A stretch of 64,000 nucleotides of DNA from Perilla frutescens (GCA_026008535.1 BRKX01000006.1:36568664-36632663), one strand, 5' to 3'. Numbered from the stretch's first letter, positions 23,215-34,480 are shown. Numbers and translations: made by a program. The notes: a model not told the origin generated them from the letters alone.

Positions 23215-23219
23215 GTATG

Positions 23220-23889
23220 GGATAAATGGCTAAAGAAAAGATTGTCTACTATCATCTCCTATTTTCAAGCACAACAACTCAATCTCAAGCAAGACAACAT
23301 GTAAGTTCTAGAGAAACAAGTGCACAGACAACCAACACACAAGAACAAAAATTAAGACAATAGTCTTATAGGCTCACATTGGCCAAAATAAAGCTCGAAA
23401 ATCTCTAAAACACATGCTCATTCAAATCATGCTATACATGCTCAAATTATTCCCAATCAAATAATCTCGATTATAAACATTAAATCATAGACCATAAAGC
23501 ATATATCGTCAAAATCCCAAGTAAAATTCAAGACCAAAATTCAAAATTTTTCAACTTTTCCAGAAAAACAAAAACAAAACTAAACAAGTAAAGCAGGTAA
23601 AATAAAATAAAGGTCTAGACACCACACACATACATCCCCCCAAACTTATTCAAATCCACGAGATGGAATAATTTTGCAGAAATGCGTGTAGGTGTCGTCG
23701 ACCACTTACAACGATCACATGGATGTTCGTTTGGGTTCAACGTCCTCCCCCAAACTTGTCGAAAGATAAGTTGGTTAATGTGCTATCCCCCATATTCCAG
23801 AATCCATCCGTTCTTTACCTGCACAACTCAAAAAAAGAAGTGAAAAACATAAATAAAAAAAACTAAATGAAAAATAAAATAAAACATAC
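23220..23889 (-). other. Post-gag noncoding region of the gag-only Athila-like element, with two extra polypurine-like tracts
   Basis: Minus-strand noncoding region between the gag-protease frame and the Tekay insertion. Two copies of AAGTTTGGGGG occur on the minus strand, at 23634-23648 and 23743-23760, the same core as the true polypurine tract at 13221-13237. Their distance to the 3' LTR, once the Tekay element is removed, is about 1.3 kb. No protein similarity seen. Confidence 0.65.
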
Positions 23890-23903
23890 TGGGTTGCCTC
23901 CCA
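23890..23903 (-). other. Conserved post-pol hairpin (TGGGAGGCAACCCA)
   Basis: On the minus strand TGGG-AGGCAA-CCCA, preceded by GCGCTTGT, lies just after the protease frame. The Athila complex has TGGG-ACGCAA-CCCA preceded by GCGCTAC right after its pol stop (59095-59110). Same position, same stem, one loop change. Confidence 0.75.
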
Positions 23904-23947
23904 ACAAGCGCTGCATTTAACGTCGACAGCCAGACGAATTTGGGAAC

Positions 23948-26079
23948 TCAAGTTCCCATAAGTGGAGGAATTGGAATCCCCCATTCTCTTCCCCGATCAT
24001 CCATCGTCGTTCCTCCACCATCAAATAGGAACTGGATGTGTTCATCTTCAAATCGGAGAGTCAGAATCCCAGTGTCCAAATCGATATTGGCCCGTCCGGT
24101 GCGCGAAAATGGGCGTCCCAAAATGAGAAGGACGCTTTTAACTTCCTCCATGTCCAGCACCACAAAATCCACCGGGATTATATAAAATCACACACCTTGA
24201 TCAATACATCCTCCAAAATTCCCTTAGGATACACCACGGATCGGTCGGTCATCTGCAAACACATGGTTGTAGGCTTGAGCTGCCCACAATTCAACCTCTT
24301 GAAAAAGGAGAGCGGCATCAAATTGATGCTCGCCCCCAAGTCACATAATGCTCGACCACCTATCTTGTCTCCAACAGTAATGGGGAGTGTAAAATTCCCC
24401 GGATCCTTCATCTTGGCAGGAAGCTTCCTTTGAATGATGGAGCTGCAGTTTTCGAGGAGGTGCACAGTCTCAAACTCCTCTATATTTTTCTTCTTGGACA
24501 CAACATCCTTGAGAAAGTTTGCATACTTGGGCATATGTTGCAATGCCTCCACCAAAGAAATGTTGATGTGCACCTTCTTAAATATCTCAAGGAATCTAGA
24601 GAACTGAGCATCATCTTTCTGTTTCGAGGAATGCTGTGGGTACGGGATGGTCACTGTGGGAAGCACTGTAGGACCCGTCGGAGGACTCTTTATCGTGGAA
24701 TTTGGCTTGTCAGAAGCCATCTTGGGGGGAACAGCTGCAACGGCAGCAATAGGCGCAGGGACTTCAGTGTGCATATGGATTGCATTGCACTGCTCTTTGG
24801 GATTCACTGTGGTGTTGTTGGGGAACTGTCCTGGTTGGTGCTGATTCCCTACAACTGTAGCCAGCTGACCCAGTTGCTTTTCGAACATCTTCATTTGCAC
24901 ACTCATGGCACCCACAGTATTTTTCAGCTTCTCCACTCTAGCTTGCGACTCTCCCATGAATTTATCGGTCTTCCCCATGAATGCCATTAACAGATCATCC
25001 ATGTTCGGCTTCTTTTCCTCATTGATCACTCCATTTGTTACAGAGAAGCTATTAGGGGGCTTCAGTGCACCGTTGGGATTCCCATATAAGAGGTTGGATC
25101 GGTTACCTTGGTAGAATTGATTCCCGCCTCGGTAATTATTGCCATCATGGTCACCTCTCTGATTGATGTAGTTGACATCTTCAACTGTATTTCCCATGGG
25201 ATTATCTACACCCGGTCGCGCCATAGCATCAAGTCTGCTATTGATCGTGGCATTCAGAGTAGACAACTGGGCGGCAAGCTTGGCAATCGAATCACTATCA
25301 TCAACTGCTGCAGCTCTTTTCAAAATCTTCACTTGTCGATCCCTAGACCACTGATAGATGTTGGTTGCCATGTCCTCTATGATCTTCAAAGCTTGATCGT
25401 GGCCCTTGTTCAACAAAGAGCCGCCAGCAGAGGCATCCGGAAGCCTCTTCAATTCCATGTCACACCCGTTGTAGAAGATGCAAACTTGATGATCTACCCC
25501 AAATCCATGGTTGGGGCACTTCCTCAGCATATCTCGAAACCGTTCCCAAGCCTCATATAATGTCTCATCCTCGTATTGATGAAATTGTGTAATTTCACCC
25601 TTCAGCTTGAGAGTCAAACCAGGTGGAAAGAATTTGTGCAGGAACTTGTGCGCAAGACTTTCCCAGCTGTCCACAGACCCAGCGGCTAGAGATTGGTACC
25701 ATTGCTTAGCCGTATCTCGTAAAGAGAACGAAAATAGGCATAAGCGAATGGCGTCATTGGGGACTCCATTCATCTTCACTGTACTACAGATCTCGAAGAA
25801 CTACGTCAAGTGTGCATTCGAGTCTTCAGTGGACCGTCCTCCATATTGATTTTGCTGAACCATGGAGACCAATCCCGATTTAAACTTAAAGTTATTCGCA
25901 TTGATCTGGGGGCCAGGAATGTCTCCATGGTTAAGTACTGGAACAAAGAGCTCATTAATTGGAGGTGGCTCTACAGCTCGAGCATCATTTTGATCTTGCA
26001 TTCTCCGCTATATTGCCTCTAACTGTCTCTGCATCTGACGCATCTGTTCAACCGTAATAGGAACTTGTTGTTCTGCCAT
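23948..26079 (-). pseudogene. gag: Athila-like gag and aspartic protease
   Basis: ATG at 26077-26079, preceded by GGAAGAGAG, opens MAEQQVPITVEQMRQMQRQL. One frame can be followed for about 630 codons. It has two early TAG stops (near 26009 and 25802), then a long open stretch: RDTAKQWYQSLAAGS, FLHKFFPPG, YEAWERFRDMLRKCPNHG, FYNGCDMELK (retrotransposon gag domain). Next come an Asn/Gln-rich NYRGGNQFYQGN stretch, a charged linker with GQLATVVGNQHQPGQ, then PRYA-like (MPKYANFLKD) and the protease with CDLGASINLMP, where D and G of the active site are intact. A 2-base insertion (TATA run, about 24174-24178) shifts the end (LDMEEVKSVLLILGRPF). No RT follows. Both TAG stops fall where family members carry Gln. 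This is one of the best-preserved frames in the nest. Confidence 0.9.
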
Positions 26080-26300
26080 CTCTCTTCCTCTTCTTGCGTT
26101 GTTATACCGAACGGTAGCTTCAATCTCATGATTGAATTCTTCTAGAGATCCTCCGTGAGATCGTGTATGCATACACAACCTAATCACAAGAAAAAGAAGA
26201 TTATAAAATTTTAAAAGAAAATAGACTAAAGACTGAAAAATAAATGTCTAGATTAACACAAGAAATTAAATCTAAATAATAGCAAATAAAAAAAATTAAA

Positions 26301-26318
26301 TCCCCGGCAACGGCGCCA
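26301..26318 (-). promoter_or_regulatory. Primer-binding site of the gag-only Athila-like element
   Basis: Minus strand TGGCGCCGTTGCCGGGGA, the standard Athila/Tat primer site (tRNA-Asp type as I recall it), intact, six bases after the LTR end. Confidence 0.9.
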
Positions 26319-26324
26319 AAAACT

Positions 26325-27258
26325 TGTTCGCTATTTATTTCACCTAAACTACAAGTGTACAACGAGGCTTATAGGATAGGGGTGAACAAGGTCGTATCCA
26401 CATGGATTTAATAATTAAACTGCTAGTTATTCAAATTAACCTCTCGTAGTTATCTACACTACAAAACATGATTGGATTGAACTAAATAAAAACTGACAAT
26501 AATAAATAAACTAAATTACCACGGAAGAAATTAACACAGATAAATGAAACAGTGAATAAAAGACGTATTCTAGGATTGCTTAATCATCAACTAATCCATT
26601 CATTCAATCCTTTCATTCTTATGCCTAAATTGGGACTTAAATTATGCTAGAACAACCACTGATGCATCCTAAATCTTCTCTCAAAGTGCCTAGGTTGTAG
26701 ATTACAAAACCCGTATTAACGTCACCGTTTAATACCTAGCATGCAACTCATGAAGGCTCCTAAGGTTTATTGCTCTCTCAATTAATCTCAACTCTCTCGA
26801 ATGTTATTGATTAACAAGTTACTTATTCCAGATCACGTGTTAAAACTCCTCTCTCAATTTATGAATTAACACATCAAATTGTACCATTTATTGATCTAGG
26901 TAAATAATACAGATAAATACGAGAATAAGCAAAACACAATAAAATCATGAGCATAAGAAATGAATAGATTAAACGAACTTCATAGTTTGAATCATAAACA
27001 ACCCTAGAATACTATGGTTTTAGCTATCCATGTCAAAATAAATAACTAAAATCATCCACAAAGAAAATATAAACAATCCTTCGAATAGAGAAAATAAAAA
27101 TCGGAAGAATTAATTTGTCACTAATCTTGGAAGCTCTTTAATCCTTTGGTCTTATTCTTCACGTCTGTTTTTCTCTGCAGCAAACCTCTCGTGCATGCAA
27201 TGCCCATCAAATACCACTCAAATGTACCTCAAAATACATGCAAAATATGAGGTTATCA
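26325..27258 (-). repeat. 5' LTR of the gag-only Athila-like element, with internal deletion
   Basis: Shares both ends with 11815-13220 but is only about 0.93 kb. At about 27189 the sequence jumps from AACCTCT to the GTGCATGCAATG block, losing the roughly 470 bases that hold the TATA box and the GTCGCG palindromes. In this orientation it is the promoter-bearing 5' LTR, so this copy has lost its own promoter core. Confidence 0.9.
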
Positions 27259-27263
27259 ACCTA

Positions 27264-27544
27264 CTCCTTCTGACAAGCATTCAATGAAGATCTTAACAAG
27301 AAATCTTTAAAAGATCTTGATGATCTTAGAGCAGAGAGCATTAAAGTCAAAATGGCTAGTTCATTAAGAGCTTCAAACGGCTACAAGCATTAAAATGCCA
27401 CCGGTGATTTCTAAACAATCACCAATCATAACAGTCAAAATTAACTCATCTATTTAAAGAGGGTGAAATCAATTTTGGCCAAGACTTTCGCTAATCTAAC
27501 TTTACTATTTTGTGGAACGAGCTCTTTCTTTCTCCCTCCCTACA
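27264..27544 (+). repeat. 3' LTR of the SIRE element, second part
   Basis: Continuation of 11141-11809 after the nested insertion. A TATTTAAAGAGGG at about 27450 is a plausible TATA box. It ends CCTCCCTACA, matching the inverted TGTTAGG at the LTR start, so 27544 may be the true LTR end. The following base is inside a copia RT on the other strand, which would mean that the SIRE element inserted into copy X1. Confidence 0.6.
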
Positions 27545-30500
27545 GCTTCATCAGTCTTGTTCTTGAATATCCACTTGGTTCCAACAATGTTGACTCCTTC
27601 AGGTTTCTGTACCACATCCAAGACATCATTATTTTTGAACTGTAGAAGCTCTTCCGGCATAGCCTCGATCAAATAAACATCTTTGAAGGCATCTTGGATG
27701 TTCTTGGGTTCAACCTTAGAGGTAAAACAGACATAGGATATCCCATCATACATCCTCTTTCTTAGTCTGCTTCTGGTCATCCTTCCTTCATGAATGTCTC
27801 ATATTACTTATGAAGTAGGATGATCCTTGATGATTTGCTTCGACGGCTTTCTGTGCTTTACTGTCTATTTTCAGCTTCTCTGTCTGTATCATCATGAACC
27901 TTAGGATATTCAAAGACATCTGTGTGAGCATCATCTTAGAGGTATTGACAGCATTATCCTGATCATCAAATCTGACATTAATTGTATCAATGACAACATT
28001 TATCTCCTTGTTGTAAATCCTATATGATTTACTATTTCTAGAGTATCCAACAAACATCCCTTCTATACCTCTGTTGTTTATCTAGATGAGATACTCTCTA
28101 TCATTGAGAATATAACATGTGGTTCCAAACACATAAAAGTACTTCACTGTTGGTTTCTTCCCATTCCAAATCTCATATGGTGTAGTGAAAGTACCTAGTC
28201 TGAGATGAACTCTGTTGCTGATGTGGCATGCAGTGTTGATAGCTTCTGCCCCAAACATAGCAGCAACTCCTTTAGCTGCAATCATGGTTCTAGCCATCTC
28301 TTGAAGAATTATGTTCTTCATTTCAACAACTCCATTGTTACTACGGAGTCTTTAGGACTGAGTACTCATGACTGATTCTATTCTCACTGCAAAATGTGTC
28401 AAAGTATTGATTCTCAAATTCCTTGCCATGATCCCTTCTGATTCTGATAATCTTTTCATCCTTGTCAACTGTGATCTTGCATGCTAATCTCTTGAATGCT
28501 GTGAAGGCTTCACTTTTATCTCTGAGAAAGTCAACCCAAGTAAACCTTAAGTAATCATCAATGTAGAAAAGAACATATTTTTTTCCTCTGTTGCTTTCCA
28601 TAGCCATATGCCCCATTAGATCTATATGAATAAGATCTAAAATTCTTTTAGAAGTTCTGTCTTGCACTTCTTTATATTGAGATCTGGACTATTTTCCAAT
28701 CTGGCATGGACCACAAACTTTATCTCTGTCAATCCTAATTTGAGGTAGACCTCTGACAATTTCTTTGTTGATGATCTTCTGGACATTCCTGAAATTGATG
28801 TGTCCATGTTTCTGATGCGAGATCTCTGACTCTTCTATAGATGTTCTTTGACATGTTAAAGAATATTGTGCAGGATGATGTAGCTGATAATAGTTGTTAG
28901 CTAATCTCTTTCCATCCATGAATAAGTCATTGCTCTTATTCATAACCCTGCAGCTTTCTTTAGTGAAGACAATAGTTATGTCATCATCACACAATTGACT
29001 GATGCTTATTAGATTTGCTTTGAGTCCTTGAACTAGCATAGCTATCTTTTGTTTGGTTATTTCTTCAACAATCAGCTTCCCTTTTCCCATTACTTTGTCC
29101 ATTTTCCATCTCCAAAGGTAACAAAGTCTGACGAGAAAGCTTTTAGATTTTGCACACAGAGCAATCTCTAGTCATATGTCTTGAGTAGCCACTGTCATAG
29201 TAGCAACCGCCATTATCTTCAACTCTTAGTGAAGTATGGGTAATGAAACTGGTCTGCTTGACAACCTATTGCTTCTTCTGTGCAGGCCTCTTCCTTTACT
29301 GAGTAGCTAATTTCTTCTGGGTGTTGCTGGAATGCTGAGCCACGGATCTTCTTCTCATTCTTTTCAGATCAAAGAGATACTTTTCATAGTGCGGTCGAAT
29401 GTGGCCTTTTTCTTCACAATAATGGCAAATAATTCTTTTTCTGTTGCCATTATTAGCAGTTTGTTAATGTTTTTCTGGATGTTCTGAGCATTATTTTGTA
29501 CATGCACTAGCTGGCTTGTACTTGCTTTGATAAACACTGTCTTGGACTGTCCACCATTGTATCCAAGACGTGGATGACTCTTCCCAGAATGTCCTGGGGT
29601 AGTGAGAATCTTATCAAGATTCTTAGGTCCATTCTTCAGCATGTTGACATTACTTTTGATGGACTTCAGTTCTGCAGATAGCTCTTCGGTCTCCTTCTTT
29701 TGCTGATAGATTATGGCCTTCTGTTCTCTGTCAGATCTGATCAACTCCTCCTTTTCTTTGAGAAGATCCTTGTTGTGAGATTGTAGAGTTTTTTTAATCT
29801 CAGCTACTTCAAGCCATTTTTCATACATCTCCTTGTAAGTTTGAACAAACTCTTCATGGCTGAAGTCTTCATTGTCTGAGTCTTCATCTTCTGCCAATTT
29901 GAACGGATCTTGAATTTCTGAGACTTTTGCTGTAAAAGCATAGGTCCCTTCTTTTGATTCACTATTATCACTGAGGGAGGCATTGAAATTATTTTTATTC
30001 TTCTTTAGAGTATTGGCACATTCATCTTGAATATGTCCAAAATCATCACATTCTCTGCACTCCTCTCTTTGTATTAGAGCGTTGAAACTCTTTCTAGTCA
30101 CTGTTAGAGTTTATGTCTTGTTGAGAATTACTAGATGGTTGTCGTCTATTGTTGGACCTTCTGGAAGACCGTTTGTTTACTCTCTTTAGCATTTGGCTGA
30201 AGTTCTTGGTGATAAGGACCATATTCTTCATTGTATCTGAATCAAGTACATGTTTTTATTTCTGTACATGGTCAGGTACATCCTCAGAGACTTCAGCTTT
30301 AAGAGTAATACCTTTCTTCCTTGAGCTACTGTCTTCATCCTCCAGATTTATCTCAAACATCCTTAATGAACCTATAAGTTTATCAAGCCTCATACTCTTC
30401 ATGTCCTTGGCTTCTTCAATTACAGCAACTTTGTAGGCAAACTTCTTTCGAAGAGATCTGAGAACCTTCCTTACAAGCTTTTCATTGTTGATAGGCTCTC

Positions 30501-30575
30501 CGACAGCAAATATCTCATTTGATATGTTTCTCAGTCTAGCATTAAACTCAGTAATGGATTCAGATTCTTCCATTC
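27545..30575 (-). pseudogene. pol: Copia copy X1: gag, protease, integrase and start of RT
   Basis: Read on the minus strand from 30575. Gag has EFNARLRNISNEIF and VLRSLRKKFAYKV (UBN2-type, N-terminus missing), a CCHC knuckle CRECDDFGHIQDEC (about 30050), and a long coiled-coil-like Lys/Glu/Gln stretch. Protease shows DSG-Y-SRHMT (about 29190), then the pre-integrase LISISQLCDD and CGPCQIGK. Integrase has DLIHIDLMG, FYIDDYLRFTWVDF and DHGKEFENQYFD, then HISNRVHLRLG and FGTTCYILND. RT begins KWIFKNKTDEA and stops at the junction with the SIRE LTR. Several frameshifts and stops occur, including a TAG at 28082-28084 also present in X2. Family: SIRE/Tork-side copia, exact lineage uncertain. The N-terminal gag, LTRs and RT catalytic core are missing. 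Confidence 0.88.
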
Positions 30576-30805
30576 AATAAGAAAAAATAATGGCAAATAA
30601 AAGAACAATTTTATTGAACTCAGGGGCTTTAGAAAGAAAGAGGGGTTTATGATTTCAAAAATTTAAAACTTATGAGTGTTCTCTCTTAATGGCTAAACAT
30701 AAATATAAAAGGGTACTCCGTTCAAAGCATAGGCTCAGGTTTCCATTACACTAAGAAACCGGAGGAAAATCCTTGAAAATTAGAGATGATGATTGCACGT
30801 AAGAA
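30576..30805. other. Unassigned spacer between X1 and X2
   Basis: AT-rich, no coding frame. A + strand TATAAAAGGG at 30704-30713 hints at an LTR scrap, but I see no second copy in the window. Confidence 0.3.
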
Positions 30806-33705
30806 CTAGCCGTTAACAATGATGTACTCAGGGTTTGAAACATGTTCATGTACATCTATAGAAAGATTTAGGGGAATGTTCAGTCCCATTGTGTAGGAAT
30901 GGTTCTTTCCTACTGAGTGTGAAATAGACACACTCATACACCTCTTCTTGGTTTTACTAAACCAAGCACACCCCATGGGATGCTCTGAGTTTCTCAAATC
31001 GAGATGCATATAATCCCTTGGTGAATAAATCAGCTAGTTGATCTTCTATCTTCATGTGTTCATTTCTCAGCACTTCTTCTTCAACTAGCTCTCTAATGAA
31101 GTGATGTCTGATGTCTGTATGCTTTGTCCTTGAATGTTGCACTGGATTTTTGGAGATGTTGATAGCACTTATATTGTCACAGTACATAATAGGTGTATCA
31201 TGACTGATTTCATAGTCCTTCATCATCTGCATCATCCAGATGATCTGCGTAGAGCTGCTCCCAGCTGCAATGTATTCAAATCCTTTAGGCTGAGCAACAA
31301 ACATGTTCTTTTTCAGGAATCCATTTAGAAAAGCACTCTTGACATCCATATGATATAGCATGAATTTTATGATATAGGCCATAGCTAGAAGAAGTCTGAC
31401 TGATTTAATCCTTGTAACGGGAGCAAAGGTTTCATCAAAATAAATACCTTCAATCTGAGAATAACCTTGAGCAACCAGTTTGGCTTTATTTCTTGTAATG
31501 TTTCCAGCTTCATCAGTCTTGTTCTTAAATATCCACTTGGTTCCAATAATGTTGACTCCTTTAGGTTTCTGTACCAGATCCCAGACATCAATATTTTTGA
31601 ACTGTAGAAGTTCTTCCGTCATAGCCTCAATCAAATAATCATCTTTGAGGGCTTCTTGGATGTTCTTGGGTTCAACCTTGGAGGTGAAACAGACATAGGA
31701 TATCCCATCATACATCCTCTTTGTTAGTCTATTCTGGTCATCATTCCTTCATGAATGTCTCCTATTACTTCTGAAGTAGGATGACCCTTGATGATTTGCT
31801 TCGAAGGCTTTCTGTGCTTTACTGTCTGTTCTTCAACTTCTCTGTCTATATCATCATGAACCTTAGGATGTTCAAAGACATATTTATGAGCATCATCTTC
31901 AGATTTATTGACAGCATTATCCTGTTCATCAAATCTGACATTAACTGTCTCAATGACAGCATTTATCTCTTTGTTGTAAATCTTATATGATTTACTATTT
32001 CTGGAATATTCAACAAACATCCCTTCTATACCTCTGTTGTTCATCTAGATGAGATACTCTCTATCATTGAGAATATAACATGTGGTTCCAAACACATGAA
32101 AGTACTTCACTGTTGGTTTCTTCTCATTCCATATCTCATATGGTGTAGTGAAAATACCTAGTCTGAGATGAACTCTGTTGCTGATGTGGCATGCAGCGTT
32201 GATAGCTTTTGCCCAAAACATAGCAGCAACTCCTATAGCAGCAATCATGGTTCTAGCCATCTCTTGAAGAGTTCTGTTCTTCCTTTCAACAACTCCATTA
32301 TTACTACGGAGTCTTTGGGGCTGAGTATTCATGACTGATTCCATTCTCACTGCAGAATGTGTCAAAGTACTGATTCTCAAATTCCTTGCCATGATCACTT
32401 ATGATTCTGATAATCTGTTCATCCTTTCCAACTGTGATCTTGCATGCTAATCTCTTGAATGCTGTGAAGGCTTCACTTTTATCTCTAAGAAAGTCAACCC
32501 AAGTAAACCTTAAGTAATCATCAATGTAGACAAGAACATACTTCTTTCCTCTGTCACTTTCCATAGTCATAGGCCCCATTAGATCTATATGAATAAGATC
32601 TAAAATTCTTTTAGAAGTTCTGGCCTGCACTTCTTTATATTGAGATCTGGACTGTTTTCCAATCTGTCATGGACCATAAACTTTATCTCTGTCAATCGTA
32701 ATTTTAGGTAGACCTCTGACAATTTCTTTGCTGATGATCTTCTGGAGATTCCTAAAATTGATGTGTTCAAGTTTCTGATGCCAGATCTCTGACTCTTCTA
32801 TAGATGTTCTTTGACATGTTAAAGAACATTGTGCAGGAACATGTAGTTGATAACAGTTATCAGCTGATCTCTTTCCTTCCATGAATAAGTCATTGTTTTT
32901 TTTTATCAAAAACACCCCTAAAAGGAGTGGGGCATTCGGCACCATGCCCAGCCTGCGTATAACTGGCAAATCATCTCGTACAATGTCAGAGGTGGGATGT
33001 GTCCCAAAAGTGAACACACCCCTAACCAAGTACTCGAATTAGAAGTAAAGAAACAACTCAAAGAGGATACGTCCACGGATCGGATGCTAACTCCAAAAAC
33101 CAAATGAAATATATAACCTGAAGCATAGCTCGAGAAAGACTGAAACTCCAAACAAGAACCAACATAAAATAGGAACAAGAAACAAATGATAAACATCATC
33201 ATCTAACTATATCTAAAATGAAAGTTGAGATAACCCAACTGATCCATCCTCACCAAGGAGAGAAAATATCGTGGAGCAGAACATGAATCATAAAAGGTGA
33301 GTGTAGTGGTCTGAACCCCCCTACCTGCAAGAAAGTTTCCAGCCCGATTCTCCTCACGATGGATGTGGGAGAACCGAACATGTCGCCCGCGGCACAACAA
33401 TCAGATAGACGTCAAGTGTGCCAGTCACAGCAGAATAAGTCATTGTTCTTATTCATAACCCTGCAGCTTTCTTTGGTGAAGACAACAGTCATTTCATCAT
33501 CACACAATTGACTGATGCTTATTCGATTTGCTTTGAGTCCATCAACTAGCATAGCTTTCTTTAGTTTAGGTATTCCTTCAACAATCAGCTCCCCTTTTCC
33601 CATTACTTTGCCCATTTTCCATCTCCAAAGGTAACAAAGTCTGACGAGCAAGCTTTCAGATTTTGCACTATAGAGCAATCTACAGTCATCCTTGCTTTCC
33701 AGTAG
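30806..33705 (-). pseudogene. pol: Copia copy X2: protease end, integrase, RT start fused to RNase H
   Basis: A second copy of the X1 family, also on the minus strand. From 33705: end of the protease, ISISQLCDDEMTVVF, then (after the LINE insertion) GADNCYQL-like and HINFRNLQKI, integrase DLIHIDLMG, YIDDYLRFTWVDF, SDHGKEFENQYFD, HISNRVHLRLG, FGTTCYILND, the TAG shared with X1 (32045-32047), VEYSRNSKSY, then 253 codons open from 31715 to 30957. In that last frame RT runs KWIFKNKTDEAGNITRNK, YHMDVKSAFLNG, QPKGFE, then joins directly to RNase H YIAAGSSS, YCDNISAINISKNPVQHSRTKH, DLFTKGLYASRFEKLR. The RT core, including the YxDD box, is deleted in frame. The gag and part of the protease are missing at the right end. 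Confidence 0.88.
32898..33432 (-). mobile_element. 5'-truncated LINE inserted in copia X2
   Basis: A 535-base insertion flanked by the direct repeat GAATAAGTCATTGTT (32883-32897 and 33433-33447, 15 bp). The left end continues as a T run, which is a poly(A) tail on the minus strand. The minus-strand frame near 33203-33400 reads RFSHIHREENRAGNFLAGRG, then YFLSLVRMDQLG, matching the C-terminal RNase H-like end of plant LINE ORF2. Target duplication, poly(A) tail and 5' truncation are the signature of target-primed reverse transcription. Confidence 0.9.
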
Positions 33706-34480
33706 GGATAGTTGTTACAAAGGCTTTTACACGAAGACTCCCATCACTCGACCCCTTTTCTACCCAATTCAACTGCTTTCACTAAACTGAATTGCAAGCT
33801 CCCCTCACAACCAAGAATCCGTCTAGTTCCCACAGGAAATCATTCCCGAGACTCCTCTAAGTGTGTATAAAAGTAAGTTTCAAACACAGACTAGAAACAC
33901 AATGATCTCACCAATCAAACCTAGTCTGCCCAAATATTATATGCTCCAAAGATGAAATCTTTTAACTCTCTACTCTTTGTGTATTCATAAAACTCGTGTC
34001 ACCTAAACTAGTCTAAATCCCAGGCTATTTATAAACAACAGATATGGCTAAAAAAAGGTCATCAGAAGTCCTATTTTGACTAGAATTCAATAAGGAAACT
34101 TTTTCTTCATTAAATCAGACTTTTCTAGTTTAGATGTCTTCCTTGAATAGAACTCCACCTTTCCTCATTTGATCTTCATCACGAACAAGGAAGCTTCTAT
34201 TCTGAAACGTCTATCTTGAATCTGCAACTCTAGCTCTTTGATTCTAGCATGATACATCTCTTATAAACTCTCTGGACAACCATGTACAAGATCATGTCTC
34301 TGAACATGATGAAGTACATGTCTTGATCTTCAATCAGATTGGCAGCGGAATGTTCACAGTATGTCCAGAACATGTTATTTGAACATGAATAACCAAAATC
34401 TTTTATGTTTTTTTATATTGCCATATTTCCATACATATTATGACAATGTCGAACACTCAAGTGCAGATGACACTAACACA
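33706..34480 (-). repeat. Copia LTR, minus strand
   Basis: No coding frame. Minus strand has TTATAAATAGCCTGGG (about 34020-34035, TATA box), then TTTGGGCAGACTAGG, GGGAATGATTTCCTGTGGG and GTGTAAAAGCCTTTGTAAC, the layout of U3, R and U5 in copia LTRs. It abuts X2's truncated protease at about 33705, so it may be X2's own 5' LTR fused to it by loss of gag. Repeated ACATGTTC/GAACATG words lie in its U3. No second LTR copy is recognised for confirmation. Confidence 0.55.

Larger units (their letters stand above)
11815..27258 (-). mobile_element. Athila-like Ty3/gypsy element carrying only gag-protease (non-autonomous), hosting a Tekay insertion
   Basis: Bounded by LTRs that start TG and end CA on the minus strand, with a perfect 5-bp target duplication ACCTA on both sides. 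On the minus strand the order is 5' LTR (26325-27258), primer-binding site, gag, aspartic protease, then directly a post-pol block, two polypurine-like tracts, the final polypurine tract and the 3' LTR (11815-13220). RT, RNase H and integrase are absent although both ends are intact. This matches the TR-GAG class of non-autonomous elements, or an autonomous copy with a clean internal deletion. Without the inner Tekay element (14059-23214 plus one target copy) it is about 6.3 kb. It must have borrowed pol functions if it ever moved in this form (inference). Confidence 0.8.

Noticed and set aside
24430..25560. Plus-strand frames of up to 186 codons over the Athila-like gag
   Set aside because: Shadows of the minus-strand gag-protease frame, which has clear gag and DLGA protease motifs.
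26301..26318. Possible tRNA gene at the TGGCGCC site
   Set aside because: Only the 18 bases complementary to a tRNA 3' end are present, at the exact primer-binding position; no cloverleaf follows.
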